This document shows, one piece after another, positions 25,709-37,500 of a DNA stretch of 64,000 nt (positions are counted from its first letter, which is position 1; each line of letters starts with the position of its first letter). Origin of the DNA: Lineus longissimus (taxonomy: Eukaryota; Nemertea; Pilidiophora; Heteronemertea; Lineidae); the NCBI RefSeq assembly GCF_910592395.1, contig NC_088311.1, positions 17,548,501 to 17,612,500 on the forward strand. Direction: 5' to 3'. The translations under genes and the position numbers were made by a program. A model generated the notes under the pieces. That model did no database searches and was not told where the DNA came from. It worked only from the letters and a program-made list of their open reading frames with translations.

Positions 25709-27969
25709 AGGTGATGCCTACATCACATCTGCCTCTGTGTTTGAATTTCTCCGACAGGTAGTAAAGATCTACTGGAGATGGATTTCCAAGTGCCGACCCC
25801 GTTTGCATTTTGGAAAAGGTCATTTGGAAAGGAGTGGTTTAAGAATGCGTCTGGTTTTGTGTACAAACTTGTACATTTTGTAGAGAGTTACGCCGTCTGC
25901 CTGACGTTTTCAAGCAGACGTTCGGTTTCAGTGTTGTGCATCAGCATGGTCATTTGGAAAGGACTGGTGGAGATGGGCTCTTGGTTTTGTGTACATTTGT
26001 CCACTTTGCAGACAGTCAGGCCGTCTGCATGGTGATTAGGCAGACAGTAGGTTCAACTTATAGCTTAAAACTGATTATCTGATACTGCTCCTTTTGTGAG
26101 TTTACAATCATAGTGTTCAGTTGTAGAGTTTGTGGCAAAGAAAACCAAGCTGGTCCTCGTAGTTCAGCAGAAAAATGTGAAGCAGTTTGAATAGCTTCAG
26201 TACCATTTTTGGTACTCTGGCCTCTGGAGAAGAAGGAAGGGTTAGGTTAGGAAAGCAGACAACTTCACCTGTCATTTTTGGTGGTAAAATCTGGATGATG
26301 ACCAGTAACTTTGAAAAAAAACCCAGTGAATATGGATGACATTTTCTCCTGACAAAGGGCACCTTGAAATCTCTGGTGCATGCATGACAGTGTGGACAAT
26401 GTGGGTTGTAGAACTAGAAAAAGGTTATAAGTGTTCATGAGACATTTCTATACAAAATAAGTGCTATTGGATTTTAGTCTAAAATTTTCCAATTGTCATA
26501 TTAAACGCTTCATGAGGGGTGTATTGCGTTTGATGTAATGTCTTGTTTTGAAGTTGAATGTGTGTGTTTACTTTGAGCAGCTGGGCAGTTATGTGGGTGA
26601 TTATTGCCAAAACGTGGCAGTAATAGTTAGTGGTCCAATGCAGTAGATGAGTCCCAGGACGTTATGGAAGAACAGCATCAGGAATGACGTAGCGTCAAAC
26701 ACACAGGTGGGGGAGGGGGCTCATTTTGTGACCTCAGACGGGGAGAACTCTCGTCAAAATTAGCAATCCAGGTCAAACCCCCGTGGAGACAAAACATGGT
26801 GGTCTCCTTGGCAGCATCAATACAGAAAAACTTGTCGATGAAAATTTGACATGGGCTGGAAATCTATTGTGTATTGGACTGCTGACGAACTGCTACCTAT
26901 CGGTATTAAAGCTGGATGAGTTTTAATACTTCTCAACAGAATTGCGACCTAAAATTTGGTTATGCTGCACACTGGACTTATTATTGGGTGACAGAAAATG
27001 AAATTTAAATGGTTAGTTGGCTCATTTCGATAAATTATCGGCCTGCTGATTTTTTGTCCCTGATGTACTGGTATGCAGCTGTCAGTGTAATTCCTGTACC
27101 CCCCCCCCCCCACTTCCTGGCAGGGGTCTGACCCAGGAGGGGGTACAAGGTTGACAATGATTAGTGCATTAGTTGCTTGTGTGCGAGACTTAGCGACCTT
27201 CTGAAATCTGCCAAGCTTGGCATAGTTATTACCGTCAGTGTGTAATTTTGTCGCCAGTCGCTTGGGTACCTTTGGGTGAGACATTCCCAATGTTGACGCT
27301 ACTTTAAAGATGTCCAGTTGTACAGTTTTTGTGTTATTAATGTATTTATATTAACATGTAAATATTTTTAGGCGTACTAGCTCTTAGATGCTTCAACATT
27401 CCTGTAGCCTTCATTCCACGGACAAATGTGTTTATGTTTGAAAGGGTTGTAAGAATTCTATACATAACACTGTAATTTGATGATGAAAATAAAAGTGGGA
27501 AAAATCTCTATGAGCGGATCATTGGTACAATCATGGATTGTACACCCTCTGTAATTAGTGATGACATGCCTGACCTTTCATAATTATTGATGGGATATCC
27601 AAGTTTCGGGTATTTTTTCTCCAACATTCCCTGGTCCTTTTGTCAGTTTTTAATTGTTCTTTAAATATTTACAAACAACAATTGAAACAATTTCTCATGA
27701 GGGCAGTTATGCCTGTTGTGTTTCCTAACCTAAGATATTGTGTCTGTAGTTCAAATTAGATCGAAATATTTATTGCCCGACAGTATGTACATGTCATAAG
27801 CCGTCCATATTTATTCGATTTTACTGAGATTAATATTTTATTTCTTTGTAATTTATTTCTAAACACTTTAAATGTTTCAAGAGTCCATCCAATGTATATG
27901 TTCGAATTCCATCCATTTGTAAGTGTTTACAGCGAAATGTACGTACATGTATGTGTTTTATCAAGAATT

Positions 27970-27975
27970 AATAAA
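27970..27975 (+). promoter_or_regulatory. Candidate poly(A) signal for MAPK15
   Basis: AATAAA about 2.3 kb after the stop codon. An alternative AATAAA is at 27488-27493. Choice is unresolved. Confidence 0.4.
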
Positions 27976-28299
27976 GACTAGTCTTTATCATTGCTTGGTT
28001 TTTATCGAAGAGTATAATTAGGCATTTGCCTTTTCTGATGTATAGCTTAAAGATTATCGTAATATCTATGGTAAGACTTAACTGAGGAGTAGCACAAGGT
28101 TCTGCCTGTTTTAGCCTGTTTTGTGTAGAGGATGGTTCTTGGATGCTGATCCAAATATGTGCGCAAACATTCTTCAAAGTGTCAGTGTTTACTTCCAGTC
28201 CTATTCATGCGCCCTCAACACAGGAACCCATCAACTATCAATAGTGCCAGCCAGCAGTGACTCTCCCTGACCCTACTTCTCATTTAAAGGGAATTTGGC

Positions 28300-28547
28300 A
28301 CGACCAACTTTTCAGCCTACCTTGACATTTTCAGCAGCAGGGGAAATGTGCCTTCTCATTTCCTGTTGCAGCGGAGATCAGTTTATTCAGCTAGATTTGG
28401 TCTGCTGAACATGCGGTCAAAAAGGTACTATTCAGAAACTCACATATGGGAATTCCACAGTAATGACTCCATGCATCAGTTTCTTTGTTCTTTGGTACTG
28501 GCCGAGTCGCAGGGAAGCTTTGTATTGCTTGTGCAAAATTCACTTTA
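28300..28547 (+). repeat. Dispersed repeat, unknown family, copy 2
   Basis: Collinear with 2135-2395 in the same orientation, including the TATGGGAATTCCAC landmark. Divergence is substantial, so the family is old. Confidence 0.65.
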
Positions 28548-28769
28548 ATGATCCACTCAGATGATATCTATGCAATGTGATAAGATTGTATTGCAGTTAA
28601 TCAGCAAGTTGTTTCAAAAAATGTAAAGTTTTACAAAGATTTTAATTTATTTTAATTTATGGTTTATGAATAGGAAGTGCAAGTGAGATGCGTTTTTCAA
28701 GTCTCATAAAAATGCTTCAATGGTTGTGTACTTTTTATACATTTTAATGATTTACAATTGTTTCTTTAA

Positions 28770-28983
28770 AGGGACAATATAGGCAGCAGCTAGGTAGGCA
28801 AGATAAAGTTACACCAAGTTGCCATTAGAGGTCTCTCAAATCTCACACTACAATGAGATGATTCACGCTTGTACGAGGAATATATTCAGTGCTGGATCGG
28901 ACATGACCCAGGACCATTACTGTGTGTATTAGTCACCTGATGATGGCCAAAGTAGCCCCTCTGCTCCTGCCTATAGTCCCCCT
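28770..28983. mobile_element. piggyBac-like MITE (TTAA target), copy 2
   Basis: TTAA at 28766-28769 and 28984-28987. Left end AGGGACAATATAGGCAGCAG and right end GCTCCTGCCTATAGTCCCCC are inverted. The body shares TTCACGCTTGTACGAGGA with the copy at 38543-38707. Confidence 0.75.
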
Positions 28984-30534
28984 TTAAGTTGTGCATGTTT
29001 ATAAGTTATTTGTAGCTATAGCATGAGCAAAGGATTGTGGACATGTTAAGCCCTGTGAAATGTACGTGGACAGACCCCCTTAGTTGAGGGTACCAGGGTC
29101 TATTGCCCTTGAGGTGTCTGAAACATCCATGCAGTTGTGTAAGGCTTTAATCATTGTCATTTCTTTAATAAAAGATAATAGCTACATAGGTCAAGAGTGT
29201 TTCTTATTACAAGAAAGGAATTGATGTATAGATATAAAAGGAACTGCATGGTTTGGCCTCATGTCCTAATGGTTCCAAGTCTACAGTATTCCGGCTGAGG
29301 AATCTCTTTACTTTTGATGAAATCCACATAGAGATGACAATCAGCAAAGTATTCAGGCAACAGGGTGGTCCAAAAAACAGGTATAGCCTTCACAGAATCA
29401 GTGGTGGTTGGTTTTAAGGCTTCTGGTCGAGTTGCCATCTAGGCAACCTGCCAAGTTGAGCTGATCAAGCTTCTTGGCCAACCAGTGGTCTTTGAATGTA
29501 TTTTGGGGGAAAGGTGAAATATTTGTTGGAAATTTTGGCTTTATTTTATAGTGTATGAACCCTGAAATAGGTTTGTTTTCTTGGTAACAGATTGATAGAG
29601 GCCGTCTGCTTGATCTCAGTTTGCCTGTTGTTGTCGACGCTTCATTAAACAAAAAGCAGACATTTGTCTGCCAACCATGTTTGTAACTGTTTATATGATA
29701 ACCCTTCACTGAGGTGAGGACAGTTGGTAACTTCAAGTCACATCAATGGAGGGTCATGATGAGGCCGAGGGAATGAAGTCATAGATTACCGTCCTAATAA
29801 TTGTCATAAAATGCACAAGTCTTTTATATCCCCTTTTTAATACTGGTACCCTTGTTCCTTTGTTTTTTTCCGGGGTTTTGAGTAGATCACCTGATTCGGA
29901 ATTTGAATGAAAAGCTTTCCTTTTGCCAATAAAGAAGTATCTCCATCAAAATGAGGAAACATTTTGACGAAAGGGAGGTGGACGGTATTCTATGACTTTC
30001 ATTCCCTGAGTCTTATAGACAGCACATTGTGGGAAAATTTAATTGTAGTGATTGTTCCCATTGCTTTTGTGCATGTATGTCTTCAATGTACTGGTACAGT
30101 TTTCAGTTGTGAAAATGCTGTTCAAAAGGCATTGAATTTGTCATTGAGATATTTTCATCTCTGAAATAATTTTTGCCACGAAACACATAATACAGTGGAG
30201 ATCAGTGAGGAGGAGGAGGGGGGCCTTGTTCTCCTTTGCAAGAACTGTGAAAAAGGTAAAATTTCTCAAGTTTTGCCTATTGTACAGTTTACATTAGTAT
30301 ATACATTATATACTAGTAATCTTACTAGTATACTAGGTTATTGTACAGTATATACTAGTACACTGAGACTAGGTATTACACTGTGATCTGATAGACCATT
30401 GTTCATTACTATTGTACGTGTATTGCACGAATAGCAAATCGTGATACAGTACTGTTTCTGTAAATGAATTTTCTGTAAATAAAGACGTCAAAAGTGTGAA
30501 TCGCTCGTTTATATTTTCATTCCTCTTGCTGAAG

Positions 30535-32480
30535 GAGGCTGTTTCGAAACTGAATTGGAGAGTTGGTGACTTAATAGAAAGGCTGGGGTGTGATCACAGC
30601 ATGCATTCCTGGAAAATGCATAACTTTTGACTGGAGACATTATATGGCTGTGACAAACTGTAAGATATATGGTTCTTCGAAACCTAGGTTTGAGAGATTG
30701 TGAGTTTGGACAGACCAGGGTTGTGATCACTGCACTCCTGGAGGTCTCACAACTCTTGAATGGATCTGAAGACAATATTATATGGATGTGACTAACTGGG
30801 AAAGACATTGGCTGTCCTTGAAAACGACATGGTTGTGATCACTGCATGCACTCCTGGAGATTTCACAACTCTGGGTCCAAATACAATATTATATGGCTGT
30901 GAAAAACTGGGATATACATTGGCTGCCTCAAAATTGAATTGCAAATATGGTGACTTGGAAAGATTGAGAATGTGATCACTGCACTTCTAGAGATCTCACA
31001 GCTCTTGAATGGATCTAAAGACATCACATGGCTGTGACCAACTGCGAAAGACATTGGCTGTCTCCTGACTTGGAAAGATTGGATTGTGATTACTGCACTT
31101 CTGGCGGTCTCACGCCTTTTGACTTGATCTAAAGACAATATCAAAGGGCTGTGACTATTAACTGGGAAAGACATTGGCTGTCTCCTGTCTTGGAAAGATT
31201 GGGTTGTGATCATTGCACTTCTGGCGGTCTCACGCCTTTTGACTTGATCAAAAGACAATATCAAAGGGCTGTGACTATTAACTGGGAAAGACATTGGCTG
31301 TTTCAAAACTGAATTGGAGAGATGCTGACTTGGAAAGATCGGGGTTGTAATCACTGCACTCTTGGAGATCTCATAACTCTTGACTGGAGACATTATATGT
31401 CTGTTACTTACTGGAGAGGCCGTTCGAAACTGAATGGGATGGATCGTGACTTCAGAAAAACGGTGGTTGTGATCATAGCATGCACTCCTGGAGAAAGCAC
31501 AACTTTTGACTGGAGGCATTATAAGGCTGTGAAGAAATATGGTTCTTCCAAACCTTGGTTTGAGAGATTGTGACTTTGGACAGACCGGGGTTGTGATCAC
31601 TGCACTTCAAGAGATCTCACAGCTCTTGACTGGATCTAACGACATTACATGCCGTGACCAACTGGGAAAGACCTTTGCTGTCTCAAAAACTGAATTGGAG
31701 ATATGGTGACTTGGAAAGACCGGAGTTGTGATCACAGCACTCCTGGAAGTCTTACAACTCTTGACTGGATCTGAAGACAATATTATACGGATGTGACTAA
31801 CTGGGAAAGACATTGGCTGTTCTTGAAAAAACATGGTTGTGATCACTGCATACACTCCTGGAGATTTCGCAACTCTTGACTGGATCTGAAGACAATATCA
31901 TATTGCTGTGACAAACTGGGAGAGGCTGTTTCGAAACTGAATTTGGAAGTCAGTGACTTAGAAAGACTGGGGTGTGCAGCATGCACTCCTGAAGAATGCA
32001 CAACTTTTGACTGGATACATTATATGGCCGTGGCTAACTTGGAAAGACATTGGCCTTTCCAAAACTGAGTGGGAGAGATGGTGACTAGGTATGGATTGAG
32101 GTTGTGTTAACTGCACTCCTGGGGATCTCACAACTCTTGACTGCTGACTTGGAAAGATCGGGGTTGTAATCACTGCTCTCTTGGAGATCTCATAACTCTT
32201 GACTGGAGATATTATATGGCTGTGACTAACTGGGAGAGGCTGATTCGAAACTGAATTGTAGAGATGGTGATTTAGAAAGACTTGGGTGTGGTCAGAGTAT
32301 GCACTCCTGGAGAATGTACAGCTTTTGACTGGATACATTATATGGCTGCGACCAACTGGGAAAGACATTGGCCGTTCCAAAAATGAGAGTCAGAGATATG
32401 TTGACATGGTATGGAGTGTGGTTGTGCTTGCACTGCTGGAGAGTTCAGAAAAAGTTGTAACCAATGATTAAAAGGTGTTA
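30535..32480. repeat. Long degenerate tandem array, ~115-140-bp units
   Basis: About fifteen irregular copies share in order GTGATCACTGCACTCCTGG, a GATCTCACAACTCTTGACTG block, GGATCTGAAGACAATAT, GGCTGTGACTAACTGGGAAA and GACATTGGCTGT. Unit lengths vary by internal loss. Two adjacent units (around 31070-31190 and 31190-31310) are nearly identical, showing local recent amplification. Long minus-strand open frames here are by-products of repetition. Confidence 0.85.
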
Positions 32481-33030
32481 CCAACTGGAAATTAAGGTCG
32501 TTTGTGACAATAGATTGATGGATAGGCCAAGGTGTGACCCAACTAATTAATTGATGACAGTTTTGTTGTGAGCTGGAGTGCGAATTAAGCTGATTGTAAC
32601 GAAACAAAGATGTGACGTAGGTATGACAACTTGGAAGGACCATGGTTCTTTGAGGGACCTGTCCTTCCCAGCACTTAACAGAAATAATTGGTTATTGGCT
32701 CTATTTTTATCCTGCCACCGTCAACACTGTCCTGGAAAGAACCAGCATAGTGACCGAGGGCACTGTGGACTTGGTTCTTTGTGGGACCCTTCCTCCCAGC
32801 ACTTAATGGGAATAATTTGTTTGGCTCTCTTCACAACACGTGACTGTCAACACTGTACAGGAAGGACCCAGTATTGTGGCTGTGGACTGGGATCAAACCT
32901 GTTACTTCTTCTTCTAGCCTTTGCTCTGTCGCTGGAGGTGTTATCCTCCAGGAAGTATACCTATTCCAAGGCTAGATGAGAATTTTTACATGCCACTCTG
33001 GTTTGAACTGATTGATTGGTTTGATGAATT

Positions 33031-33884
33031 GATAAGGACCATGGTTGTGATATTGAGGGGAGGAGGAATAGTCATGGAGCCCAGTCCATGGTTGTGATAT
33101 TGAGGGGAGGAGAATAGTCATGGAGCCCAGTCCATGGTTGTGATATTGCGGGGAGGAGGAATAGTCATGGAGCCCAGTCCATGGTTGTGATATTGAGGGG
33201 AGGAGAATAGTCATGGAGCCCAGTCCATGGTTGTGATATTGCGGGAAGGAGGAATAGTCATGGAGCCCAGTCCATGGTTGTGATATTGAGGGGGAGGAGG
33301 AATAGTCATGGAGCCCAGTCCATGGTTGTGATATTGCGGGGAGGGGCAATAGTCATGGAGCCCAGTCCATGGTTGTGATATTGCGGGGAGGAGGAATAGT
33401 CATGGTGCCCAGTCCATGGTTGTGATATTGCGGGGAGGGGCAAGAGTCATGGAGCCCAGTCCATGGTTGTGATATTGCGGGGAGGGGCAATAGTCATGGA
33501 GCCCAGTCCATGGTTGTGATATTGCGGGGAGGAGGAATAGTCATGGAGCCCAGTCCATGGTTGTGATATTGCGGGGAGGGGCAATAGTCATGGTGCCCAG
33601 TCCATGGTTGTGATATTGCGGGGAGGAGGAATAGTCATGGAGCCCAGTCCATGGTTGTGATATTGAGGGGAGGAGGAATAGTCATGGTGCCCAGTCCATG
33701 GTTGTGATATTGCGGGGAGGGGCAATAGTCATGGAGCCCAGTCCATGGTTGTGATATTGAGGGGAGGAGGAATAGTCATGGAGCCCAGTCCATGGTTGTG
33801 ATATTGAGGGGAGGAGGAATAGTCATGGAGCCCAGTCCATGGTTGTGATATTGCGGGGAGGGGCAAGAGTCATGGGGCCCAGTC
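33031..33884. repeat. Minisatellite, 47-bp unit, 18 copies
   Basis: Units start CCATGGTTGTGATATTG and end with TAGTCATGGAGCCCAGT. Two main variants alternate irregularly: one with GAGGGGAGGAGGAATAG and one with GCGGGGAGGGGCAATAG, plus 3-bp shorter units. The G-rich centre (GGGGAGGAGG / GGGGAGGGG) could form G-quadruplex structures. It lies just beyond the PPWD1 poly(A) signal. Confidence 0.95.
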
Positions 33885-33935
33885 ATTTGAATATACATGT
33901 ATACACCACAAATGAGTATGTATTTTCTTAAAATG

Positions 33936-33941
33936 TTTATT
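33936..33941 (-). promoter_or_regulatory. Poly(A) signal AATAAA for PPWD1
   Basis: Minus-strand AATAAA about 570 nt after the PPWD1 stop codon. A cleavage site here would leave the 47-bp minisatellite just outside the transcript and the ~59-bp array inside the 3' UTR. Confidence 0.6.
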
Positions 33942-34246
33942 CACAACACAATACATTTTCTCCAAGTCTGCTTCAAAACATGTATTGGTCATTCATTTGG
34001 TATTTCTGATTCTAGCACTGTTGAACATCAGTCAAGTGATCTGTGAAAGTTACAAATAAGGTAGAATGGGGTATTTGTCAACCCGGTTTATATATAGTCG
34101 CTGCATTGTTTCAAACATGGGGATATCAATCAATATCATAGGCAGGGGCTACAATCAAACCGGGCTACAATACCCCATCCTACCTTTCATGATCAGGGAT
34201 GTGAAAGTGCCTACAGCCAAAACTCAAATTTCATCACATGAAAATG

Positions 34247-34541
34247 CTTGGCTCCTGTCTTGACGGACAAAGACCTCACTTGATAGTCATGTTTATGAGT
34301 CCAAACTTGGCTCATGTCTTGATTGATAAAGACCTCACTTGATAGTAATGTTTACGAGTCTAAACTTGGCCCATTTCTTGATGGACAAAGACTTCACTCG
34401 ATAGTAATGTTTATGAGTCCAAACTGGGCTCATGTCTTGATGGACAAAGACTTCACTCGATAGTAATGTTTATGAGTCCAAACTGGGCTCATGTCTTGAC
34501 GGACAAAAACTTCACTTGATAGTAATGTTTATGATCTTGAT
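34247..34541 (-). repeat. ~59-bp tandem array derived from the PPWD1 stop-codon region
   Basis: About 4.7 copies. The copy nearest the gene overlaps the last ~20 coding bases and stop of PPWD1 (minus strand ATAAACATTACTATCAAGTG); the others, downstream in the 3' UTR, repeat ATAAACATTACTATCGAGTG plus ~38 bp of UTR. The coding copy is thus part of the array. Confidence 0.9.
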
Positions 34542-37500
34542 GTCGTCATGAGGTTTGTCCGTCTTTGCATTCGTTCGCGCTGCACCGATATTCTGAACCA
34601 CATCAAATCCTAACGTCACCCGCCCAAAGATGGTGTGTTTGTTGTCTAACCAGGGCTGAAATTTAAAAGATAAAGCATATAAAACAAGAGATATTGAGAA
34701 GAGATATCTGTTTTTCACAGTGTGTACTGTCACTGGTCCAGTATCATTTGCATATGTCTTGCTCACACAAGAGACAGAGATCATATCCGACAAATTCTAC
34801 CAGACACGGACAATCACGCACTAAACAAAAAACTCCCATGTCAAAACAACACATTGACAGGACAACTCTACAAGGAATATGACTATTTGCACGTCCCCTC
34901 ATTAGCGCCCGGGCCCAATCGTGCACTAAATCACTAAATGAAGCAATATGTACATCTTCTGATTCTTCCAAAAAGTAACAAGATTATTCTCAGTATGTCG
35001 TTAAAATTTTTTACTGCAGCAAATACCACTAAAATAATATTTGATAATTATTGTGCTGGAATCCATGCTTCTTACCGTGGGAGCTAGAGTCAATACTGGA
35101 TTCCATGCTACTTACCGTGGGAGCTCGAGTTAATACTGGAGTCCATGCTACTTACAGTGGGAGCTAGAGTAAATACTAGAGTCCATGCTACTTACAGTGG
35201 GAGCTAGAGTTAATACTGGAGTCCATGCTACTTACAGTGGGAGCTAGAGTAAATACTAGAGTCCATGCTACTTACAGTGGGAGCTAGAGTTAATACTGGA
35301 GTCCATGCTACTTACAGTGTGAGCTAGAGTAAATACTAGAGTCCATGCTACTTACAGTGGGAGCTAGAGTTAATACTGGAGTCCATGCTACTTACAGTGG
35401 GAGCTAGAGTAAATACTGGAGTCCATGCTACTTACAGTGGGAGCTAGAGTTAATACTGGAGTCCATGCTACTTACTGTGGGAGCTAGAGTTAATACTGGA
35501 GTCCATGCTACTTACCGTGGGAGCTAGAGTTAATACTGGAGTCCATGCTACTTACCGTGGGAGCTAGCGTTACAAAGAACTGTGAACCATTGGTGTTAGG
35601 ACCAGCATTAGCCATGCTCATGGTGTAAGGTCGGTCGTGTTTCAAAATTGGGTGAAATTCATCCTCAAATTCTCCTCCCCAGATACTCTCACCACCGGTA
35701 CCATTGCCTAGAAAAAGAAACAAATTATTTTTTTCAGGTCAAATTGTGCAACAATTCTGGCCAAATTTCATCATCAGCAATTCTGCCAAGAAGTTGGCAA
35801 AAAATAATTGAAAATAACAGACACAACCATTCACTTTATTTTGAAGGCCTTCTAATTGCTTAAATTTTCAACTTCTAGCCAAAATGAGGGTGCCTTTGGT
35901 TGACTCTTAACCAGTTCTGAAGACTTACCTTGGGGATCTCCAGTTTGTATCATGAAGCCTTTGATAACCCGATGGAAGATGTGGCCATTGTAATAACCAT
36001 TTTTACTGTGGACGCAGAAATTTTCAACCGTTTTGGGGGTCCTAGAATGAGAAGAAAAAAACAACGAGATATTACCTGCCAGATTGAGTTTTGACAAATT
36101 GTTTGGTCTAACACCAGAAAGACTTTTTCAATGGTAGGACACATCACATTATATTACTCCTGACAGTAAAGGATGCCAAGTATGGCAACAACTGTCAAGA
36201 TTCCTTGTTTGAAAACACTTTATGACATGTTTCTCAATAAGAAATTCTAATGAAAATGGGCCGGCCATGTGACGACTCTAAAAGAACTCTGGGAAGAAAG
36301 GAACAGAATAGAACCTCTACATTGGTAAAGAAGAAACACGGTCTATTGGTTGTATCATATACTCATATTGATGATAACAAGTATTGATTAATCTAATCTA
36401 TACTTGATGATAAGAATTACTAGAAAAATATGGGTAGCCAGAGAGTACTTACTTACTTAACTGTATATGATGGTTAAAGCCATCAAAAATGCAACTTGGC
36501 TAAGAGTTTCTTATTTATCTACCCAATTCAAGATCACGATTATAGTCAATCCACTCGTAGAATTGTGTCCACATTGTTTCGGGCTCTGGAGGGCAAACTA
36601 CTGGTTCGACCAGTAGTTAGCCAACCAGAACCCTAAAGGACGCGCAAGAAACATTTACGAATGGACTTTTGGTCTCTGCAAAGACAACTTACTCTTTTGG
36701 AAAGAGAGAACACTTAATATCACCGAGGCTGGTGTGGATGATGGCGGTACTAGCTGTCCTGGCGAACGACGTGTCCTGTGTCGCTGAAACCATCTCTTCC
36801 TTTGACGGTTTCTCGTTGAAGACGTCACGCTCAGCATCAGCACTGGGAAGAAGAGAGAGCAGAAACTGAGCATTGGTAAGAAGAAGCATGGTCTAGTGGC
36901 GATACCATATTCCTTAAATCAATTAATCATCAGGGGCCGGTTGCTCATAAGCACAAAAGTCACGTTATCCTTAATGGTTACAATAAGTATCCTTAAAGAC
37001 GTTATCTCTTTCAGTTAAACCCATTCAAATTTTCACATTAACCTCTAGAATCCCAAAACTTGAAAATCCCAGGATCCCAGGGTGGTCACGTGGTTGCGAA
37101 ATTGGGTCTGACTTTCACGATGTATAGCGCCCGCATACAACCTCCAAAGTCCGGTACCGAGGCGCCATCTACCCAGGCATGCTCTAACTGACCCTACTGT
37201 ACATCAAACACGCTAAAACAAGAAATAAACTAGCGTCCCAGCTCAAGGGAATAAAAATATCACTGAGACCGACCTGTCGGTCATTGGGAAAAAATGTTAT
37301 TTGAAAATGACCGACTGGTCGGTCACCGGGATTCAAGAGGTTAAATCAATTAATCATCTGATAAGGTCAAAGGCTGTTCAACTGTTAGCCTATCGAATTC
37401 ACTTAAATTATCGGTGTCACAGCCCTATTGGATGAGTCAACTGAAAACTCACCAGCTGAGTAACATTTGAGCGATAAAGAAAATGCTCTGAATGAGACGT

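Larger units (their letters stand above)
25709..34511. other. MAPK15 3' UTR and MAPK15/PPWD1 intergenic region
   Basis: The genes converge here. The stretch contains MAPK15 poly(A) signal candidates (27488-27493 and 27970-27975), a C homopolymer near 27100, a dispersed repeat at 28300-28547, a piggyBac-like MITE at 28770-28983, a long degenerate array at 30535-32480, an 18-copy minisatellite at 33031-33884 and the PPWD1 poly(A) signal at 33936-33941. No conserved coding exon was recognised. Confidence 0.7.

Noticed and set aside
30863-31600. 245-residue minus-strand open frame with repeated peptides (VKRRETARSAVIT-like)
   Set aside because: It is a translation of the ~125-bp tandem array; periodic residues follow the DNA repeat and no family resemblance or splice context was found.
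33031-33884. CRISPR-like array
   Set aside because: Direct 47-bp units with no unique spacers, in an animal genome; it is a minisatellite.
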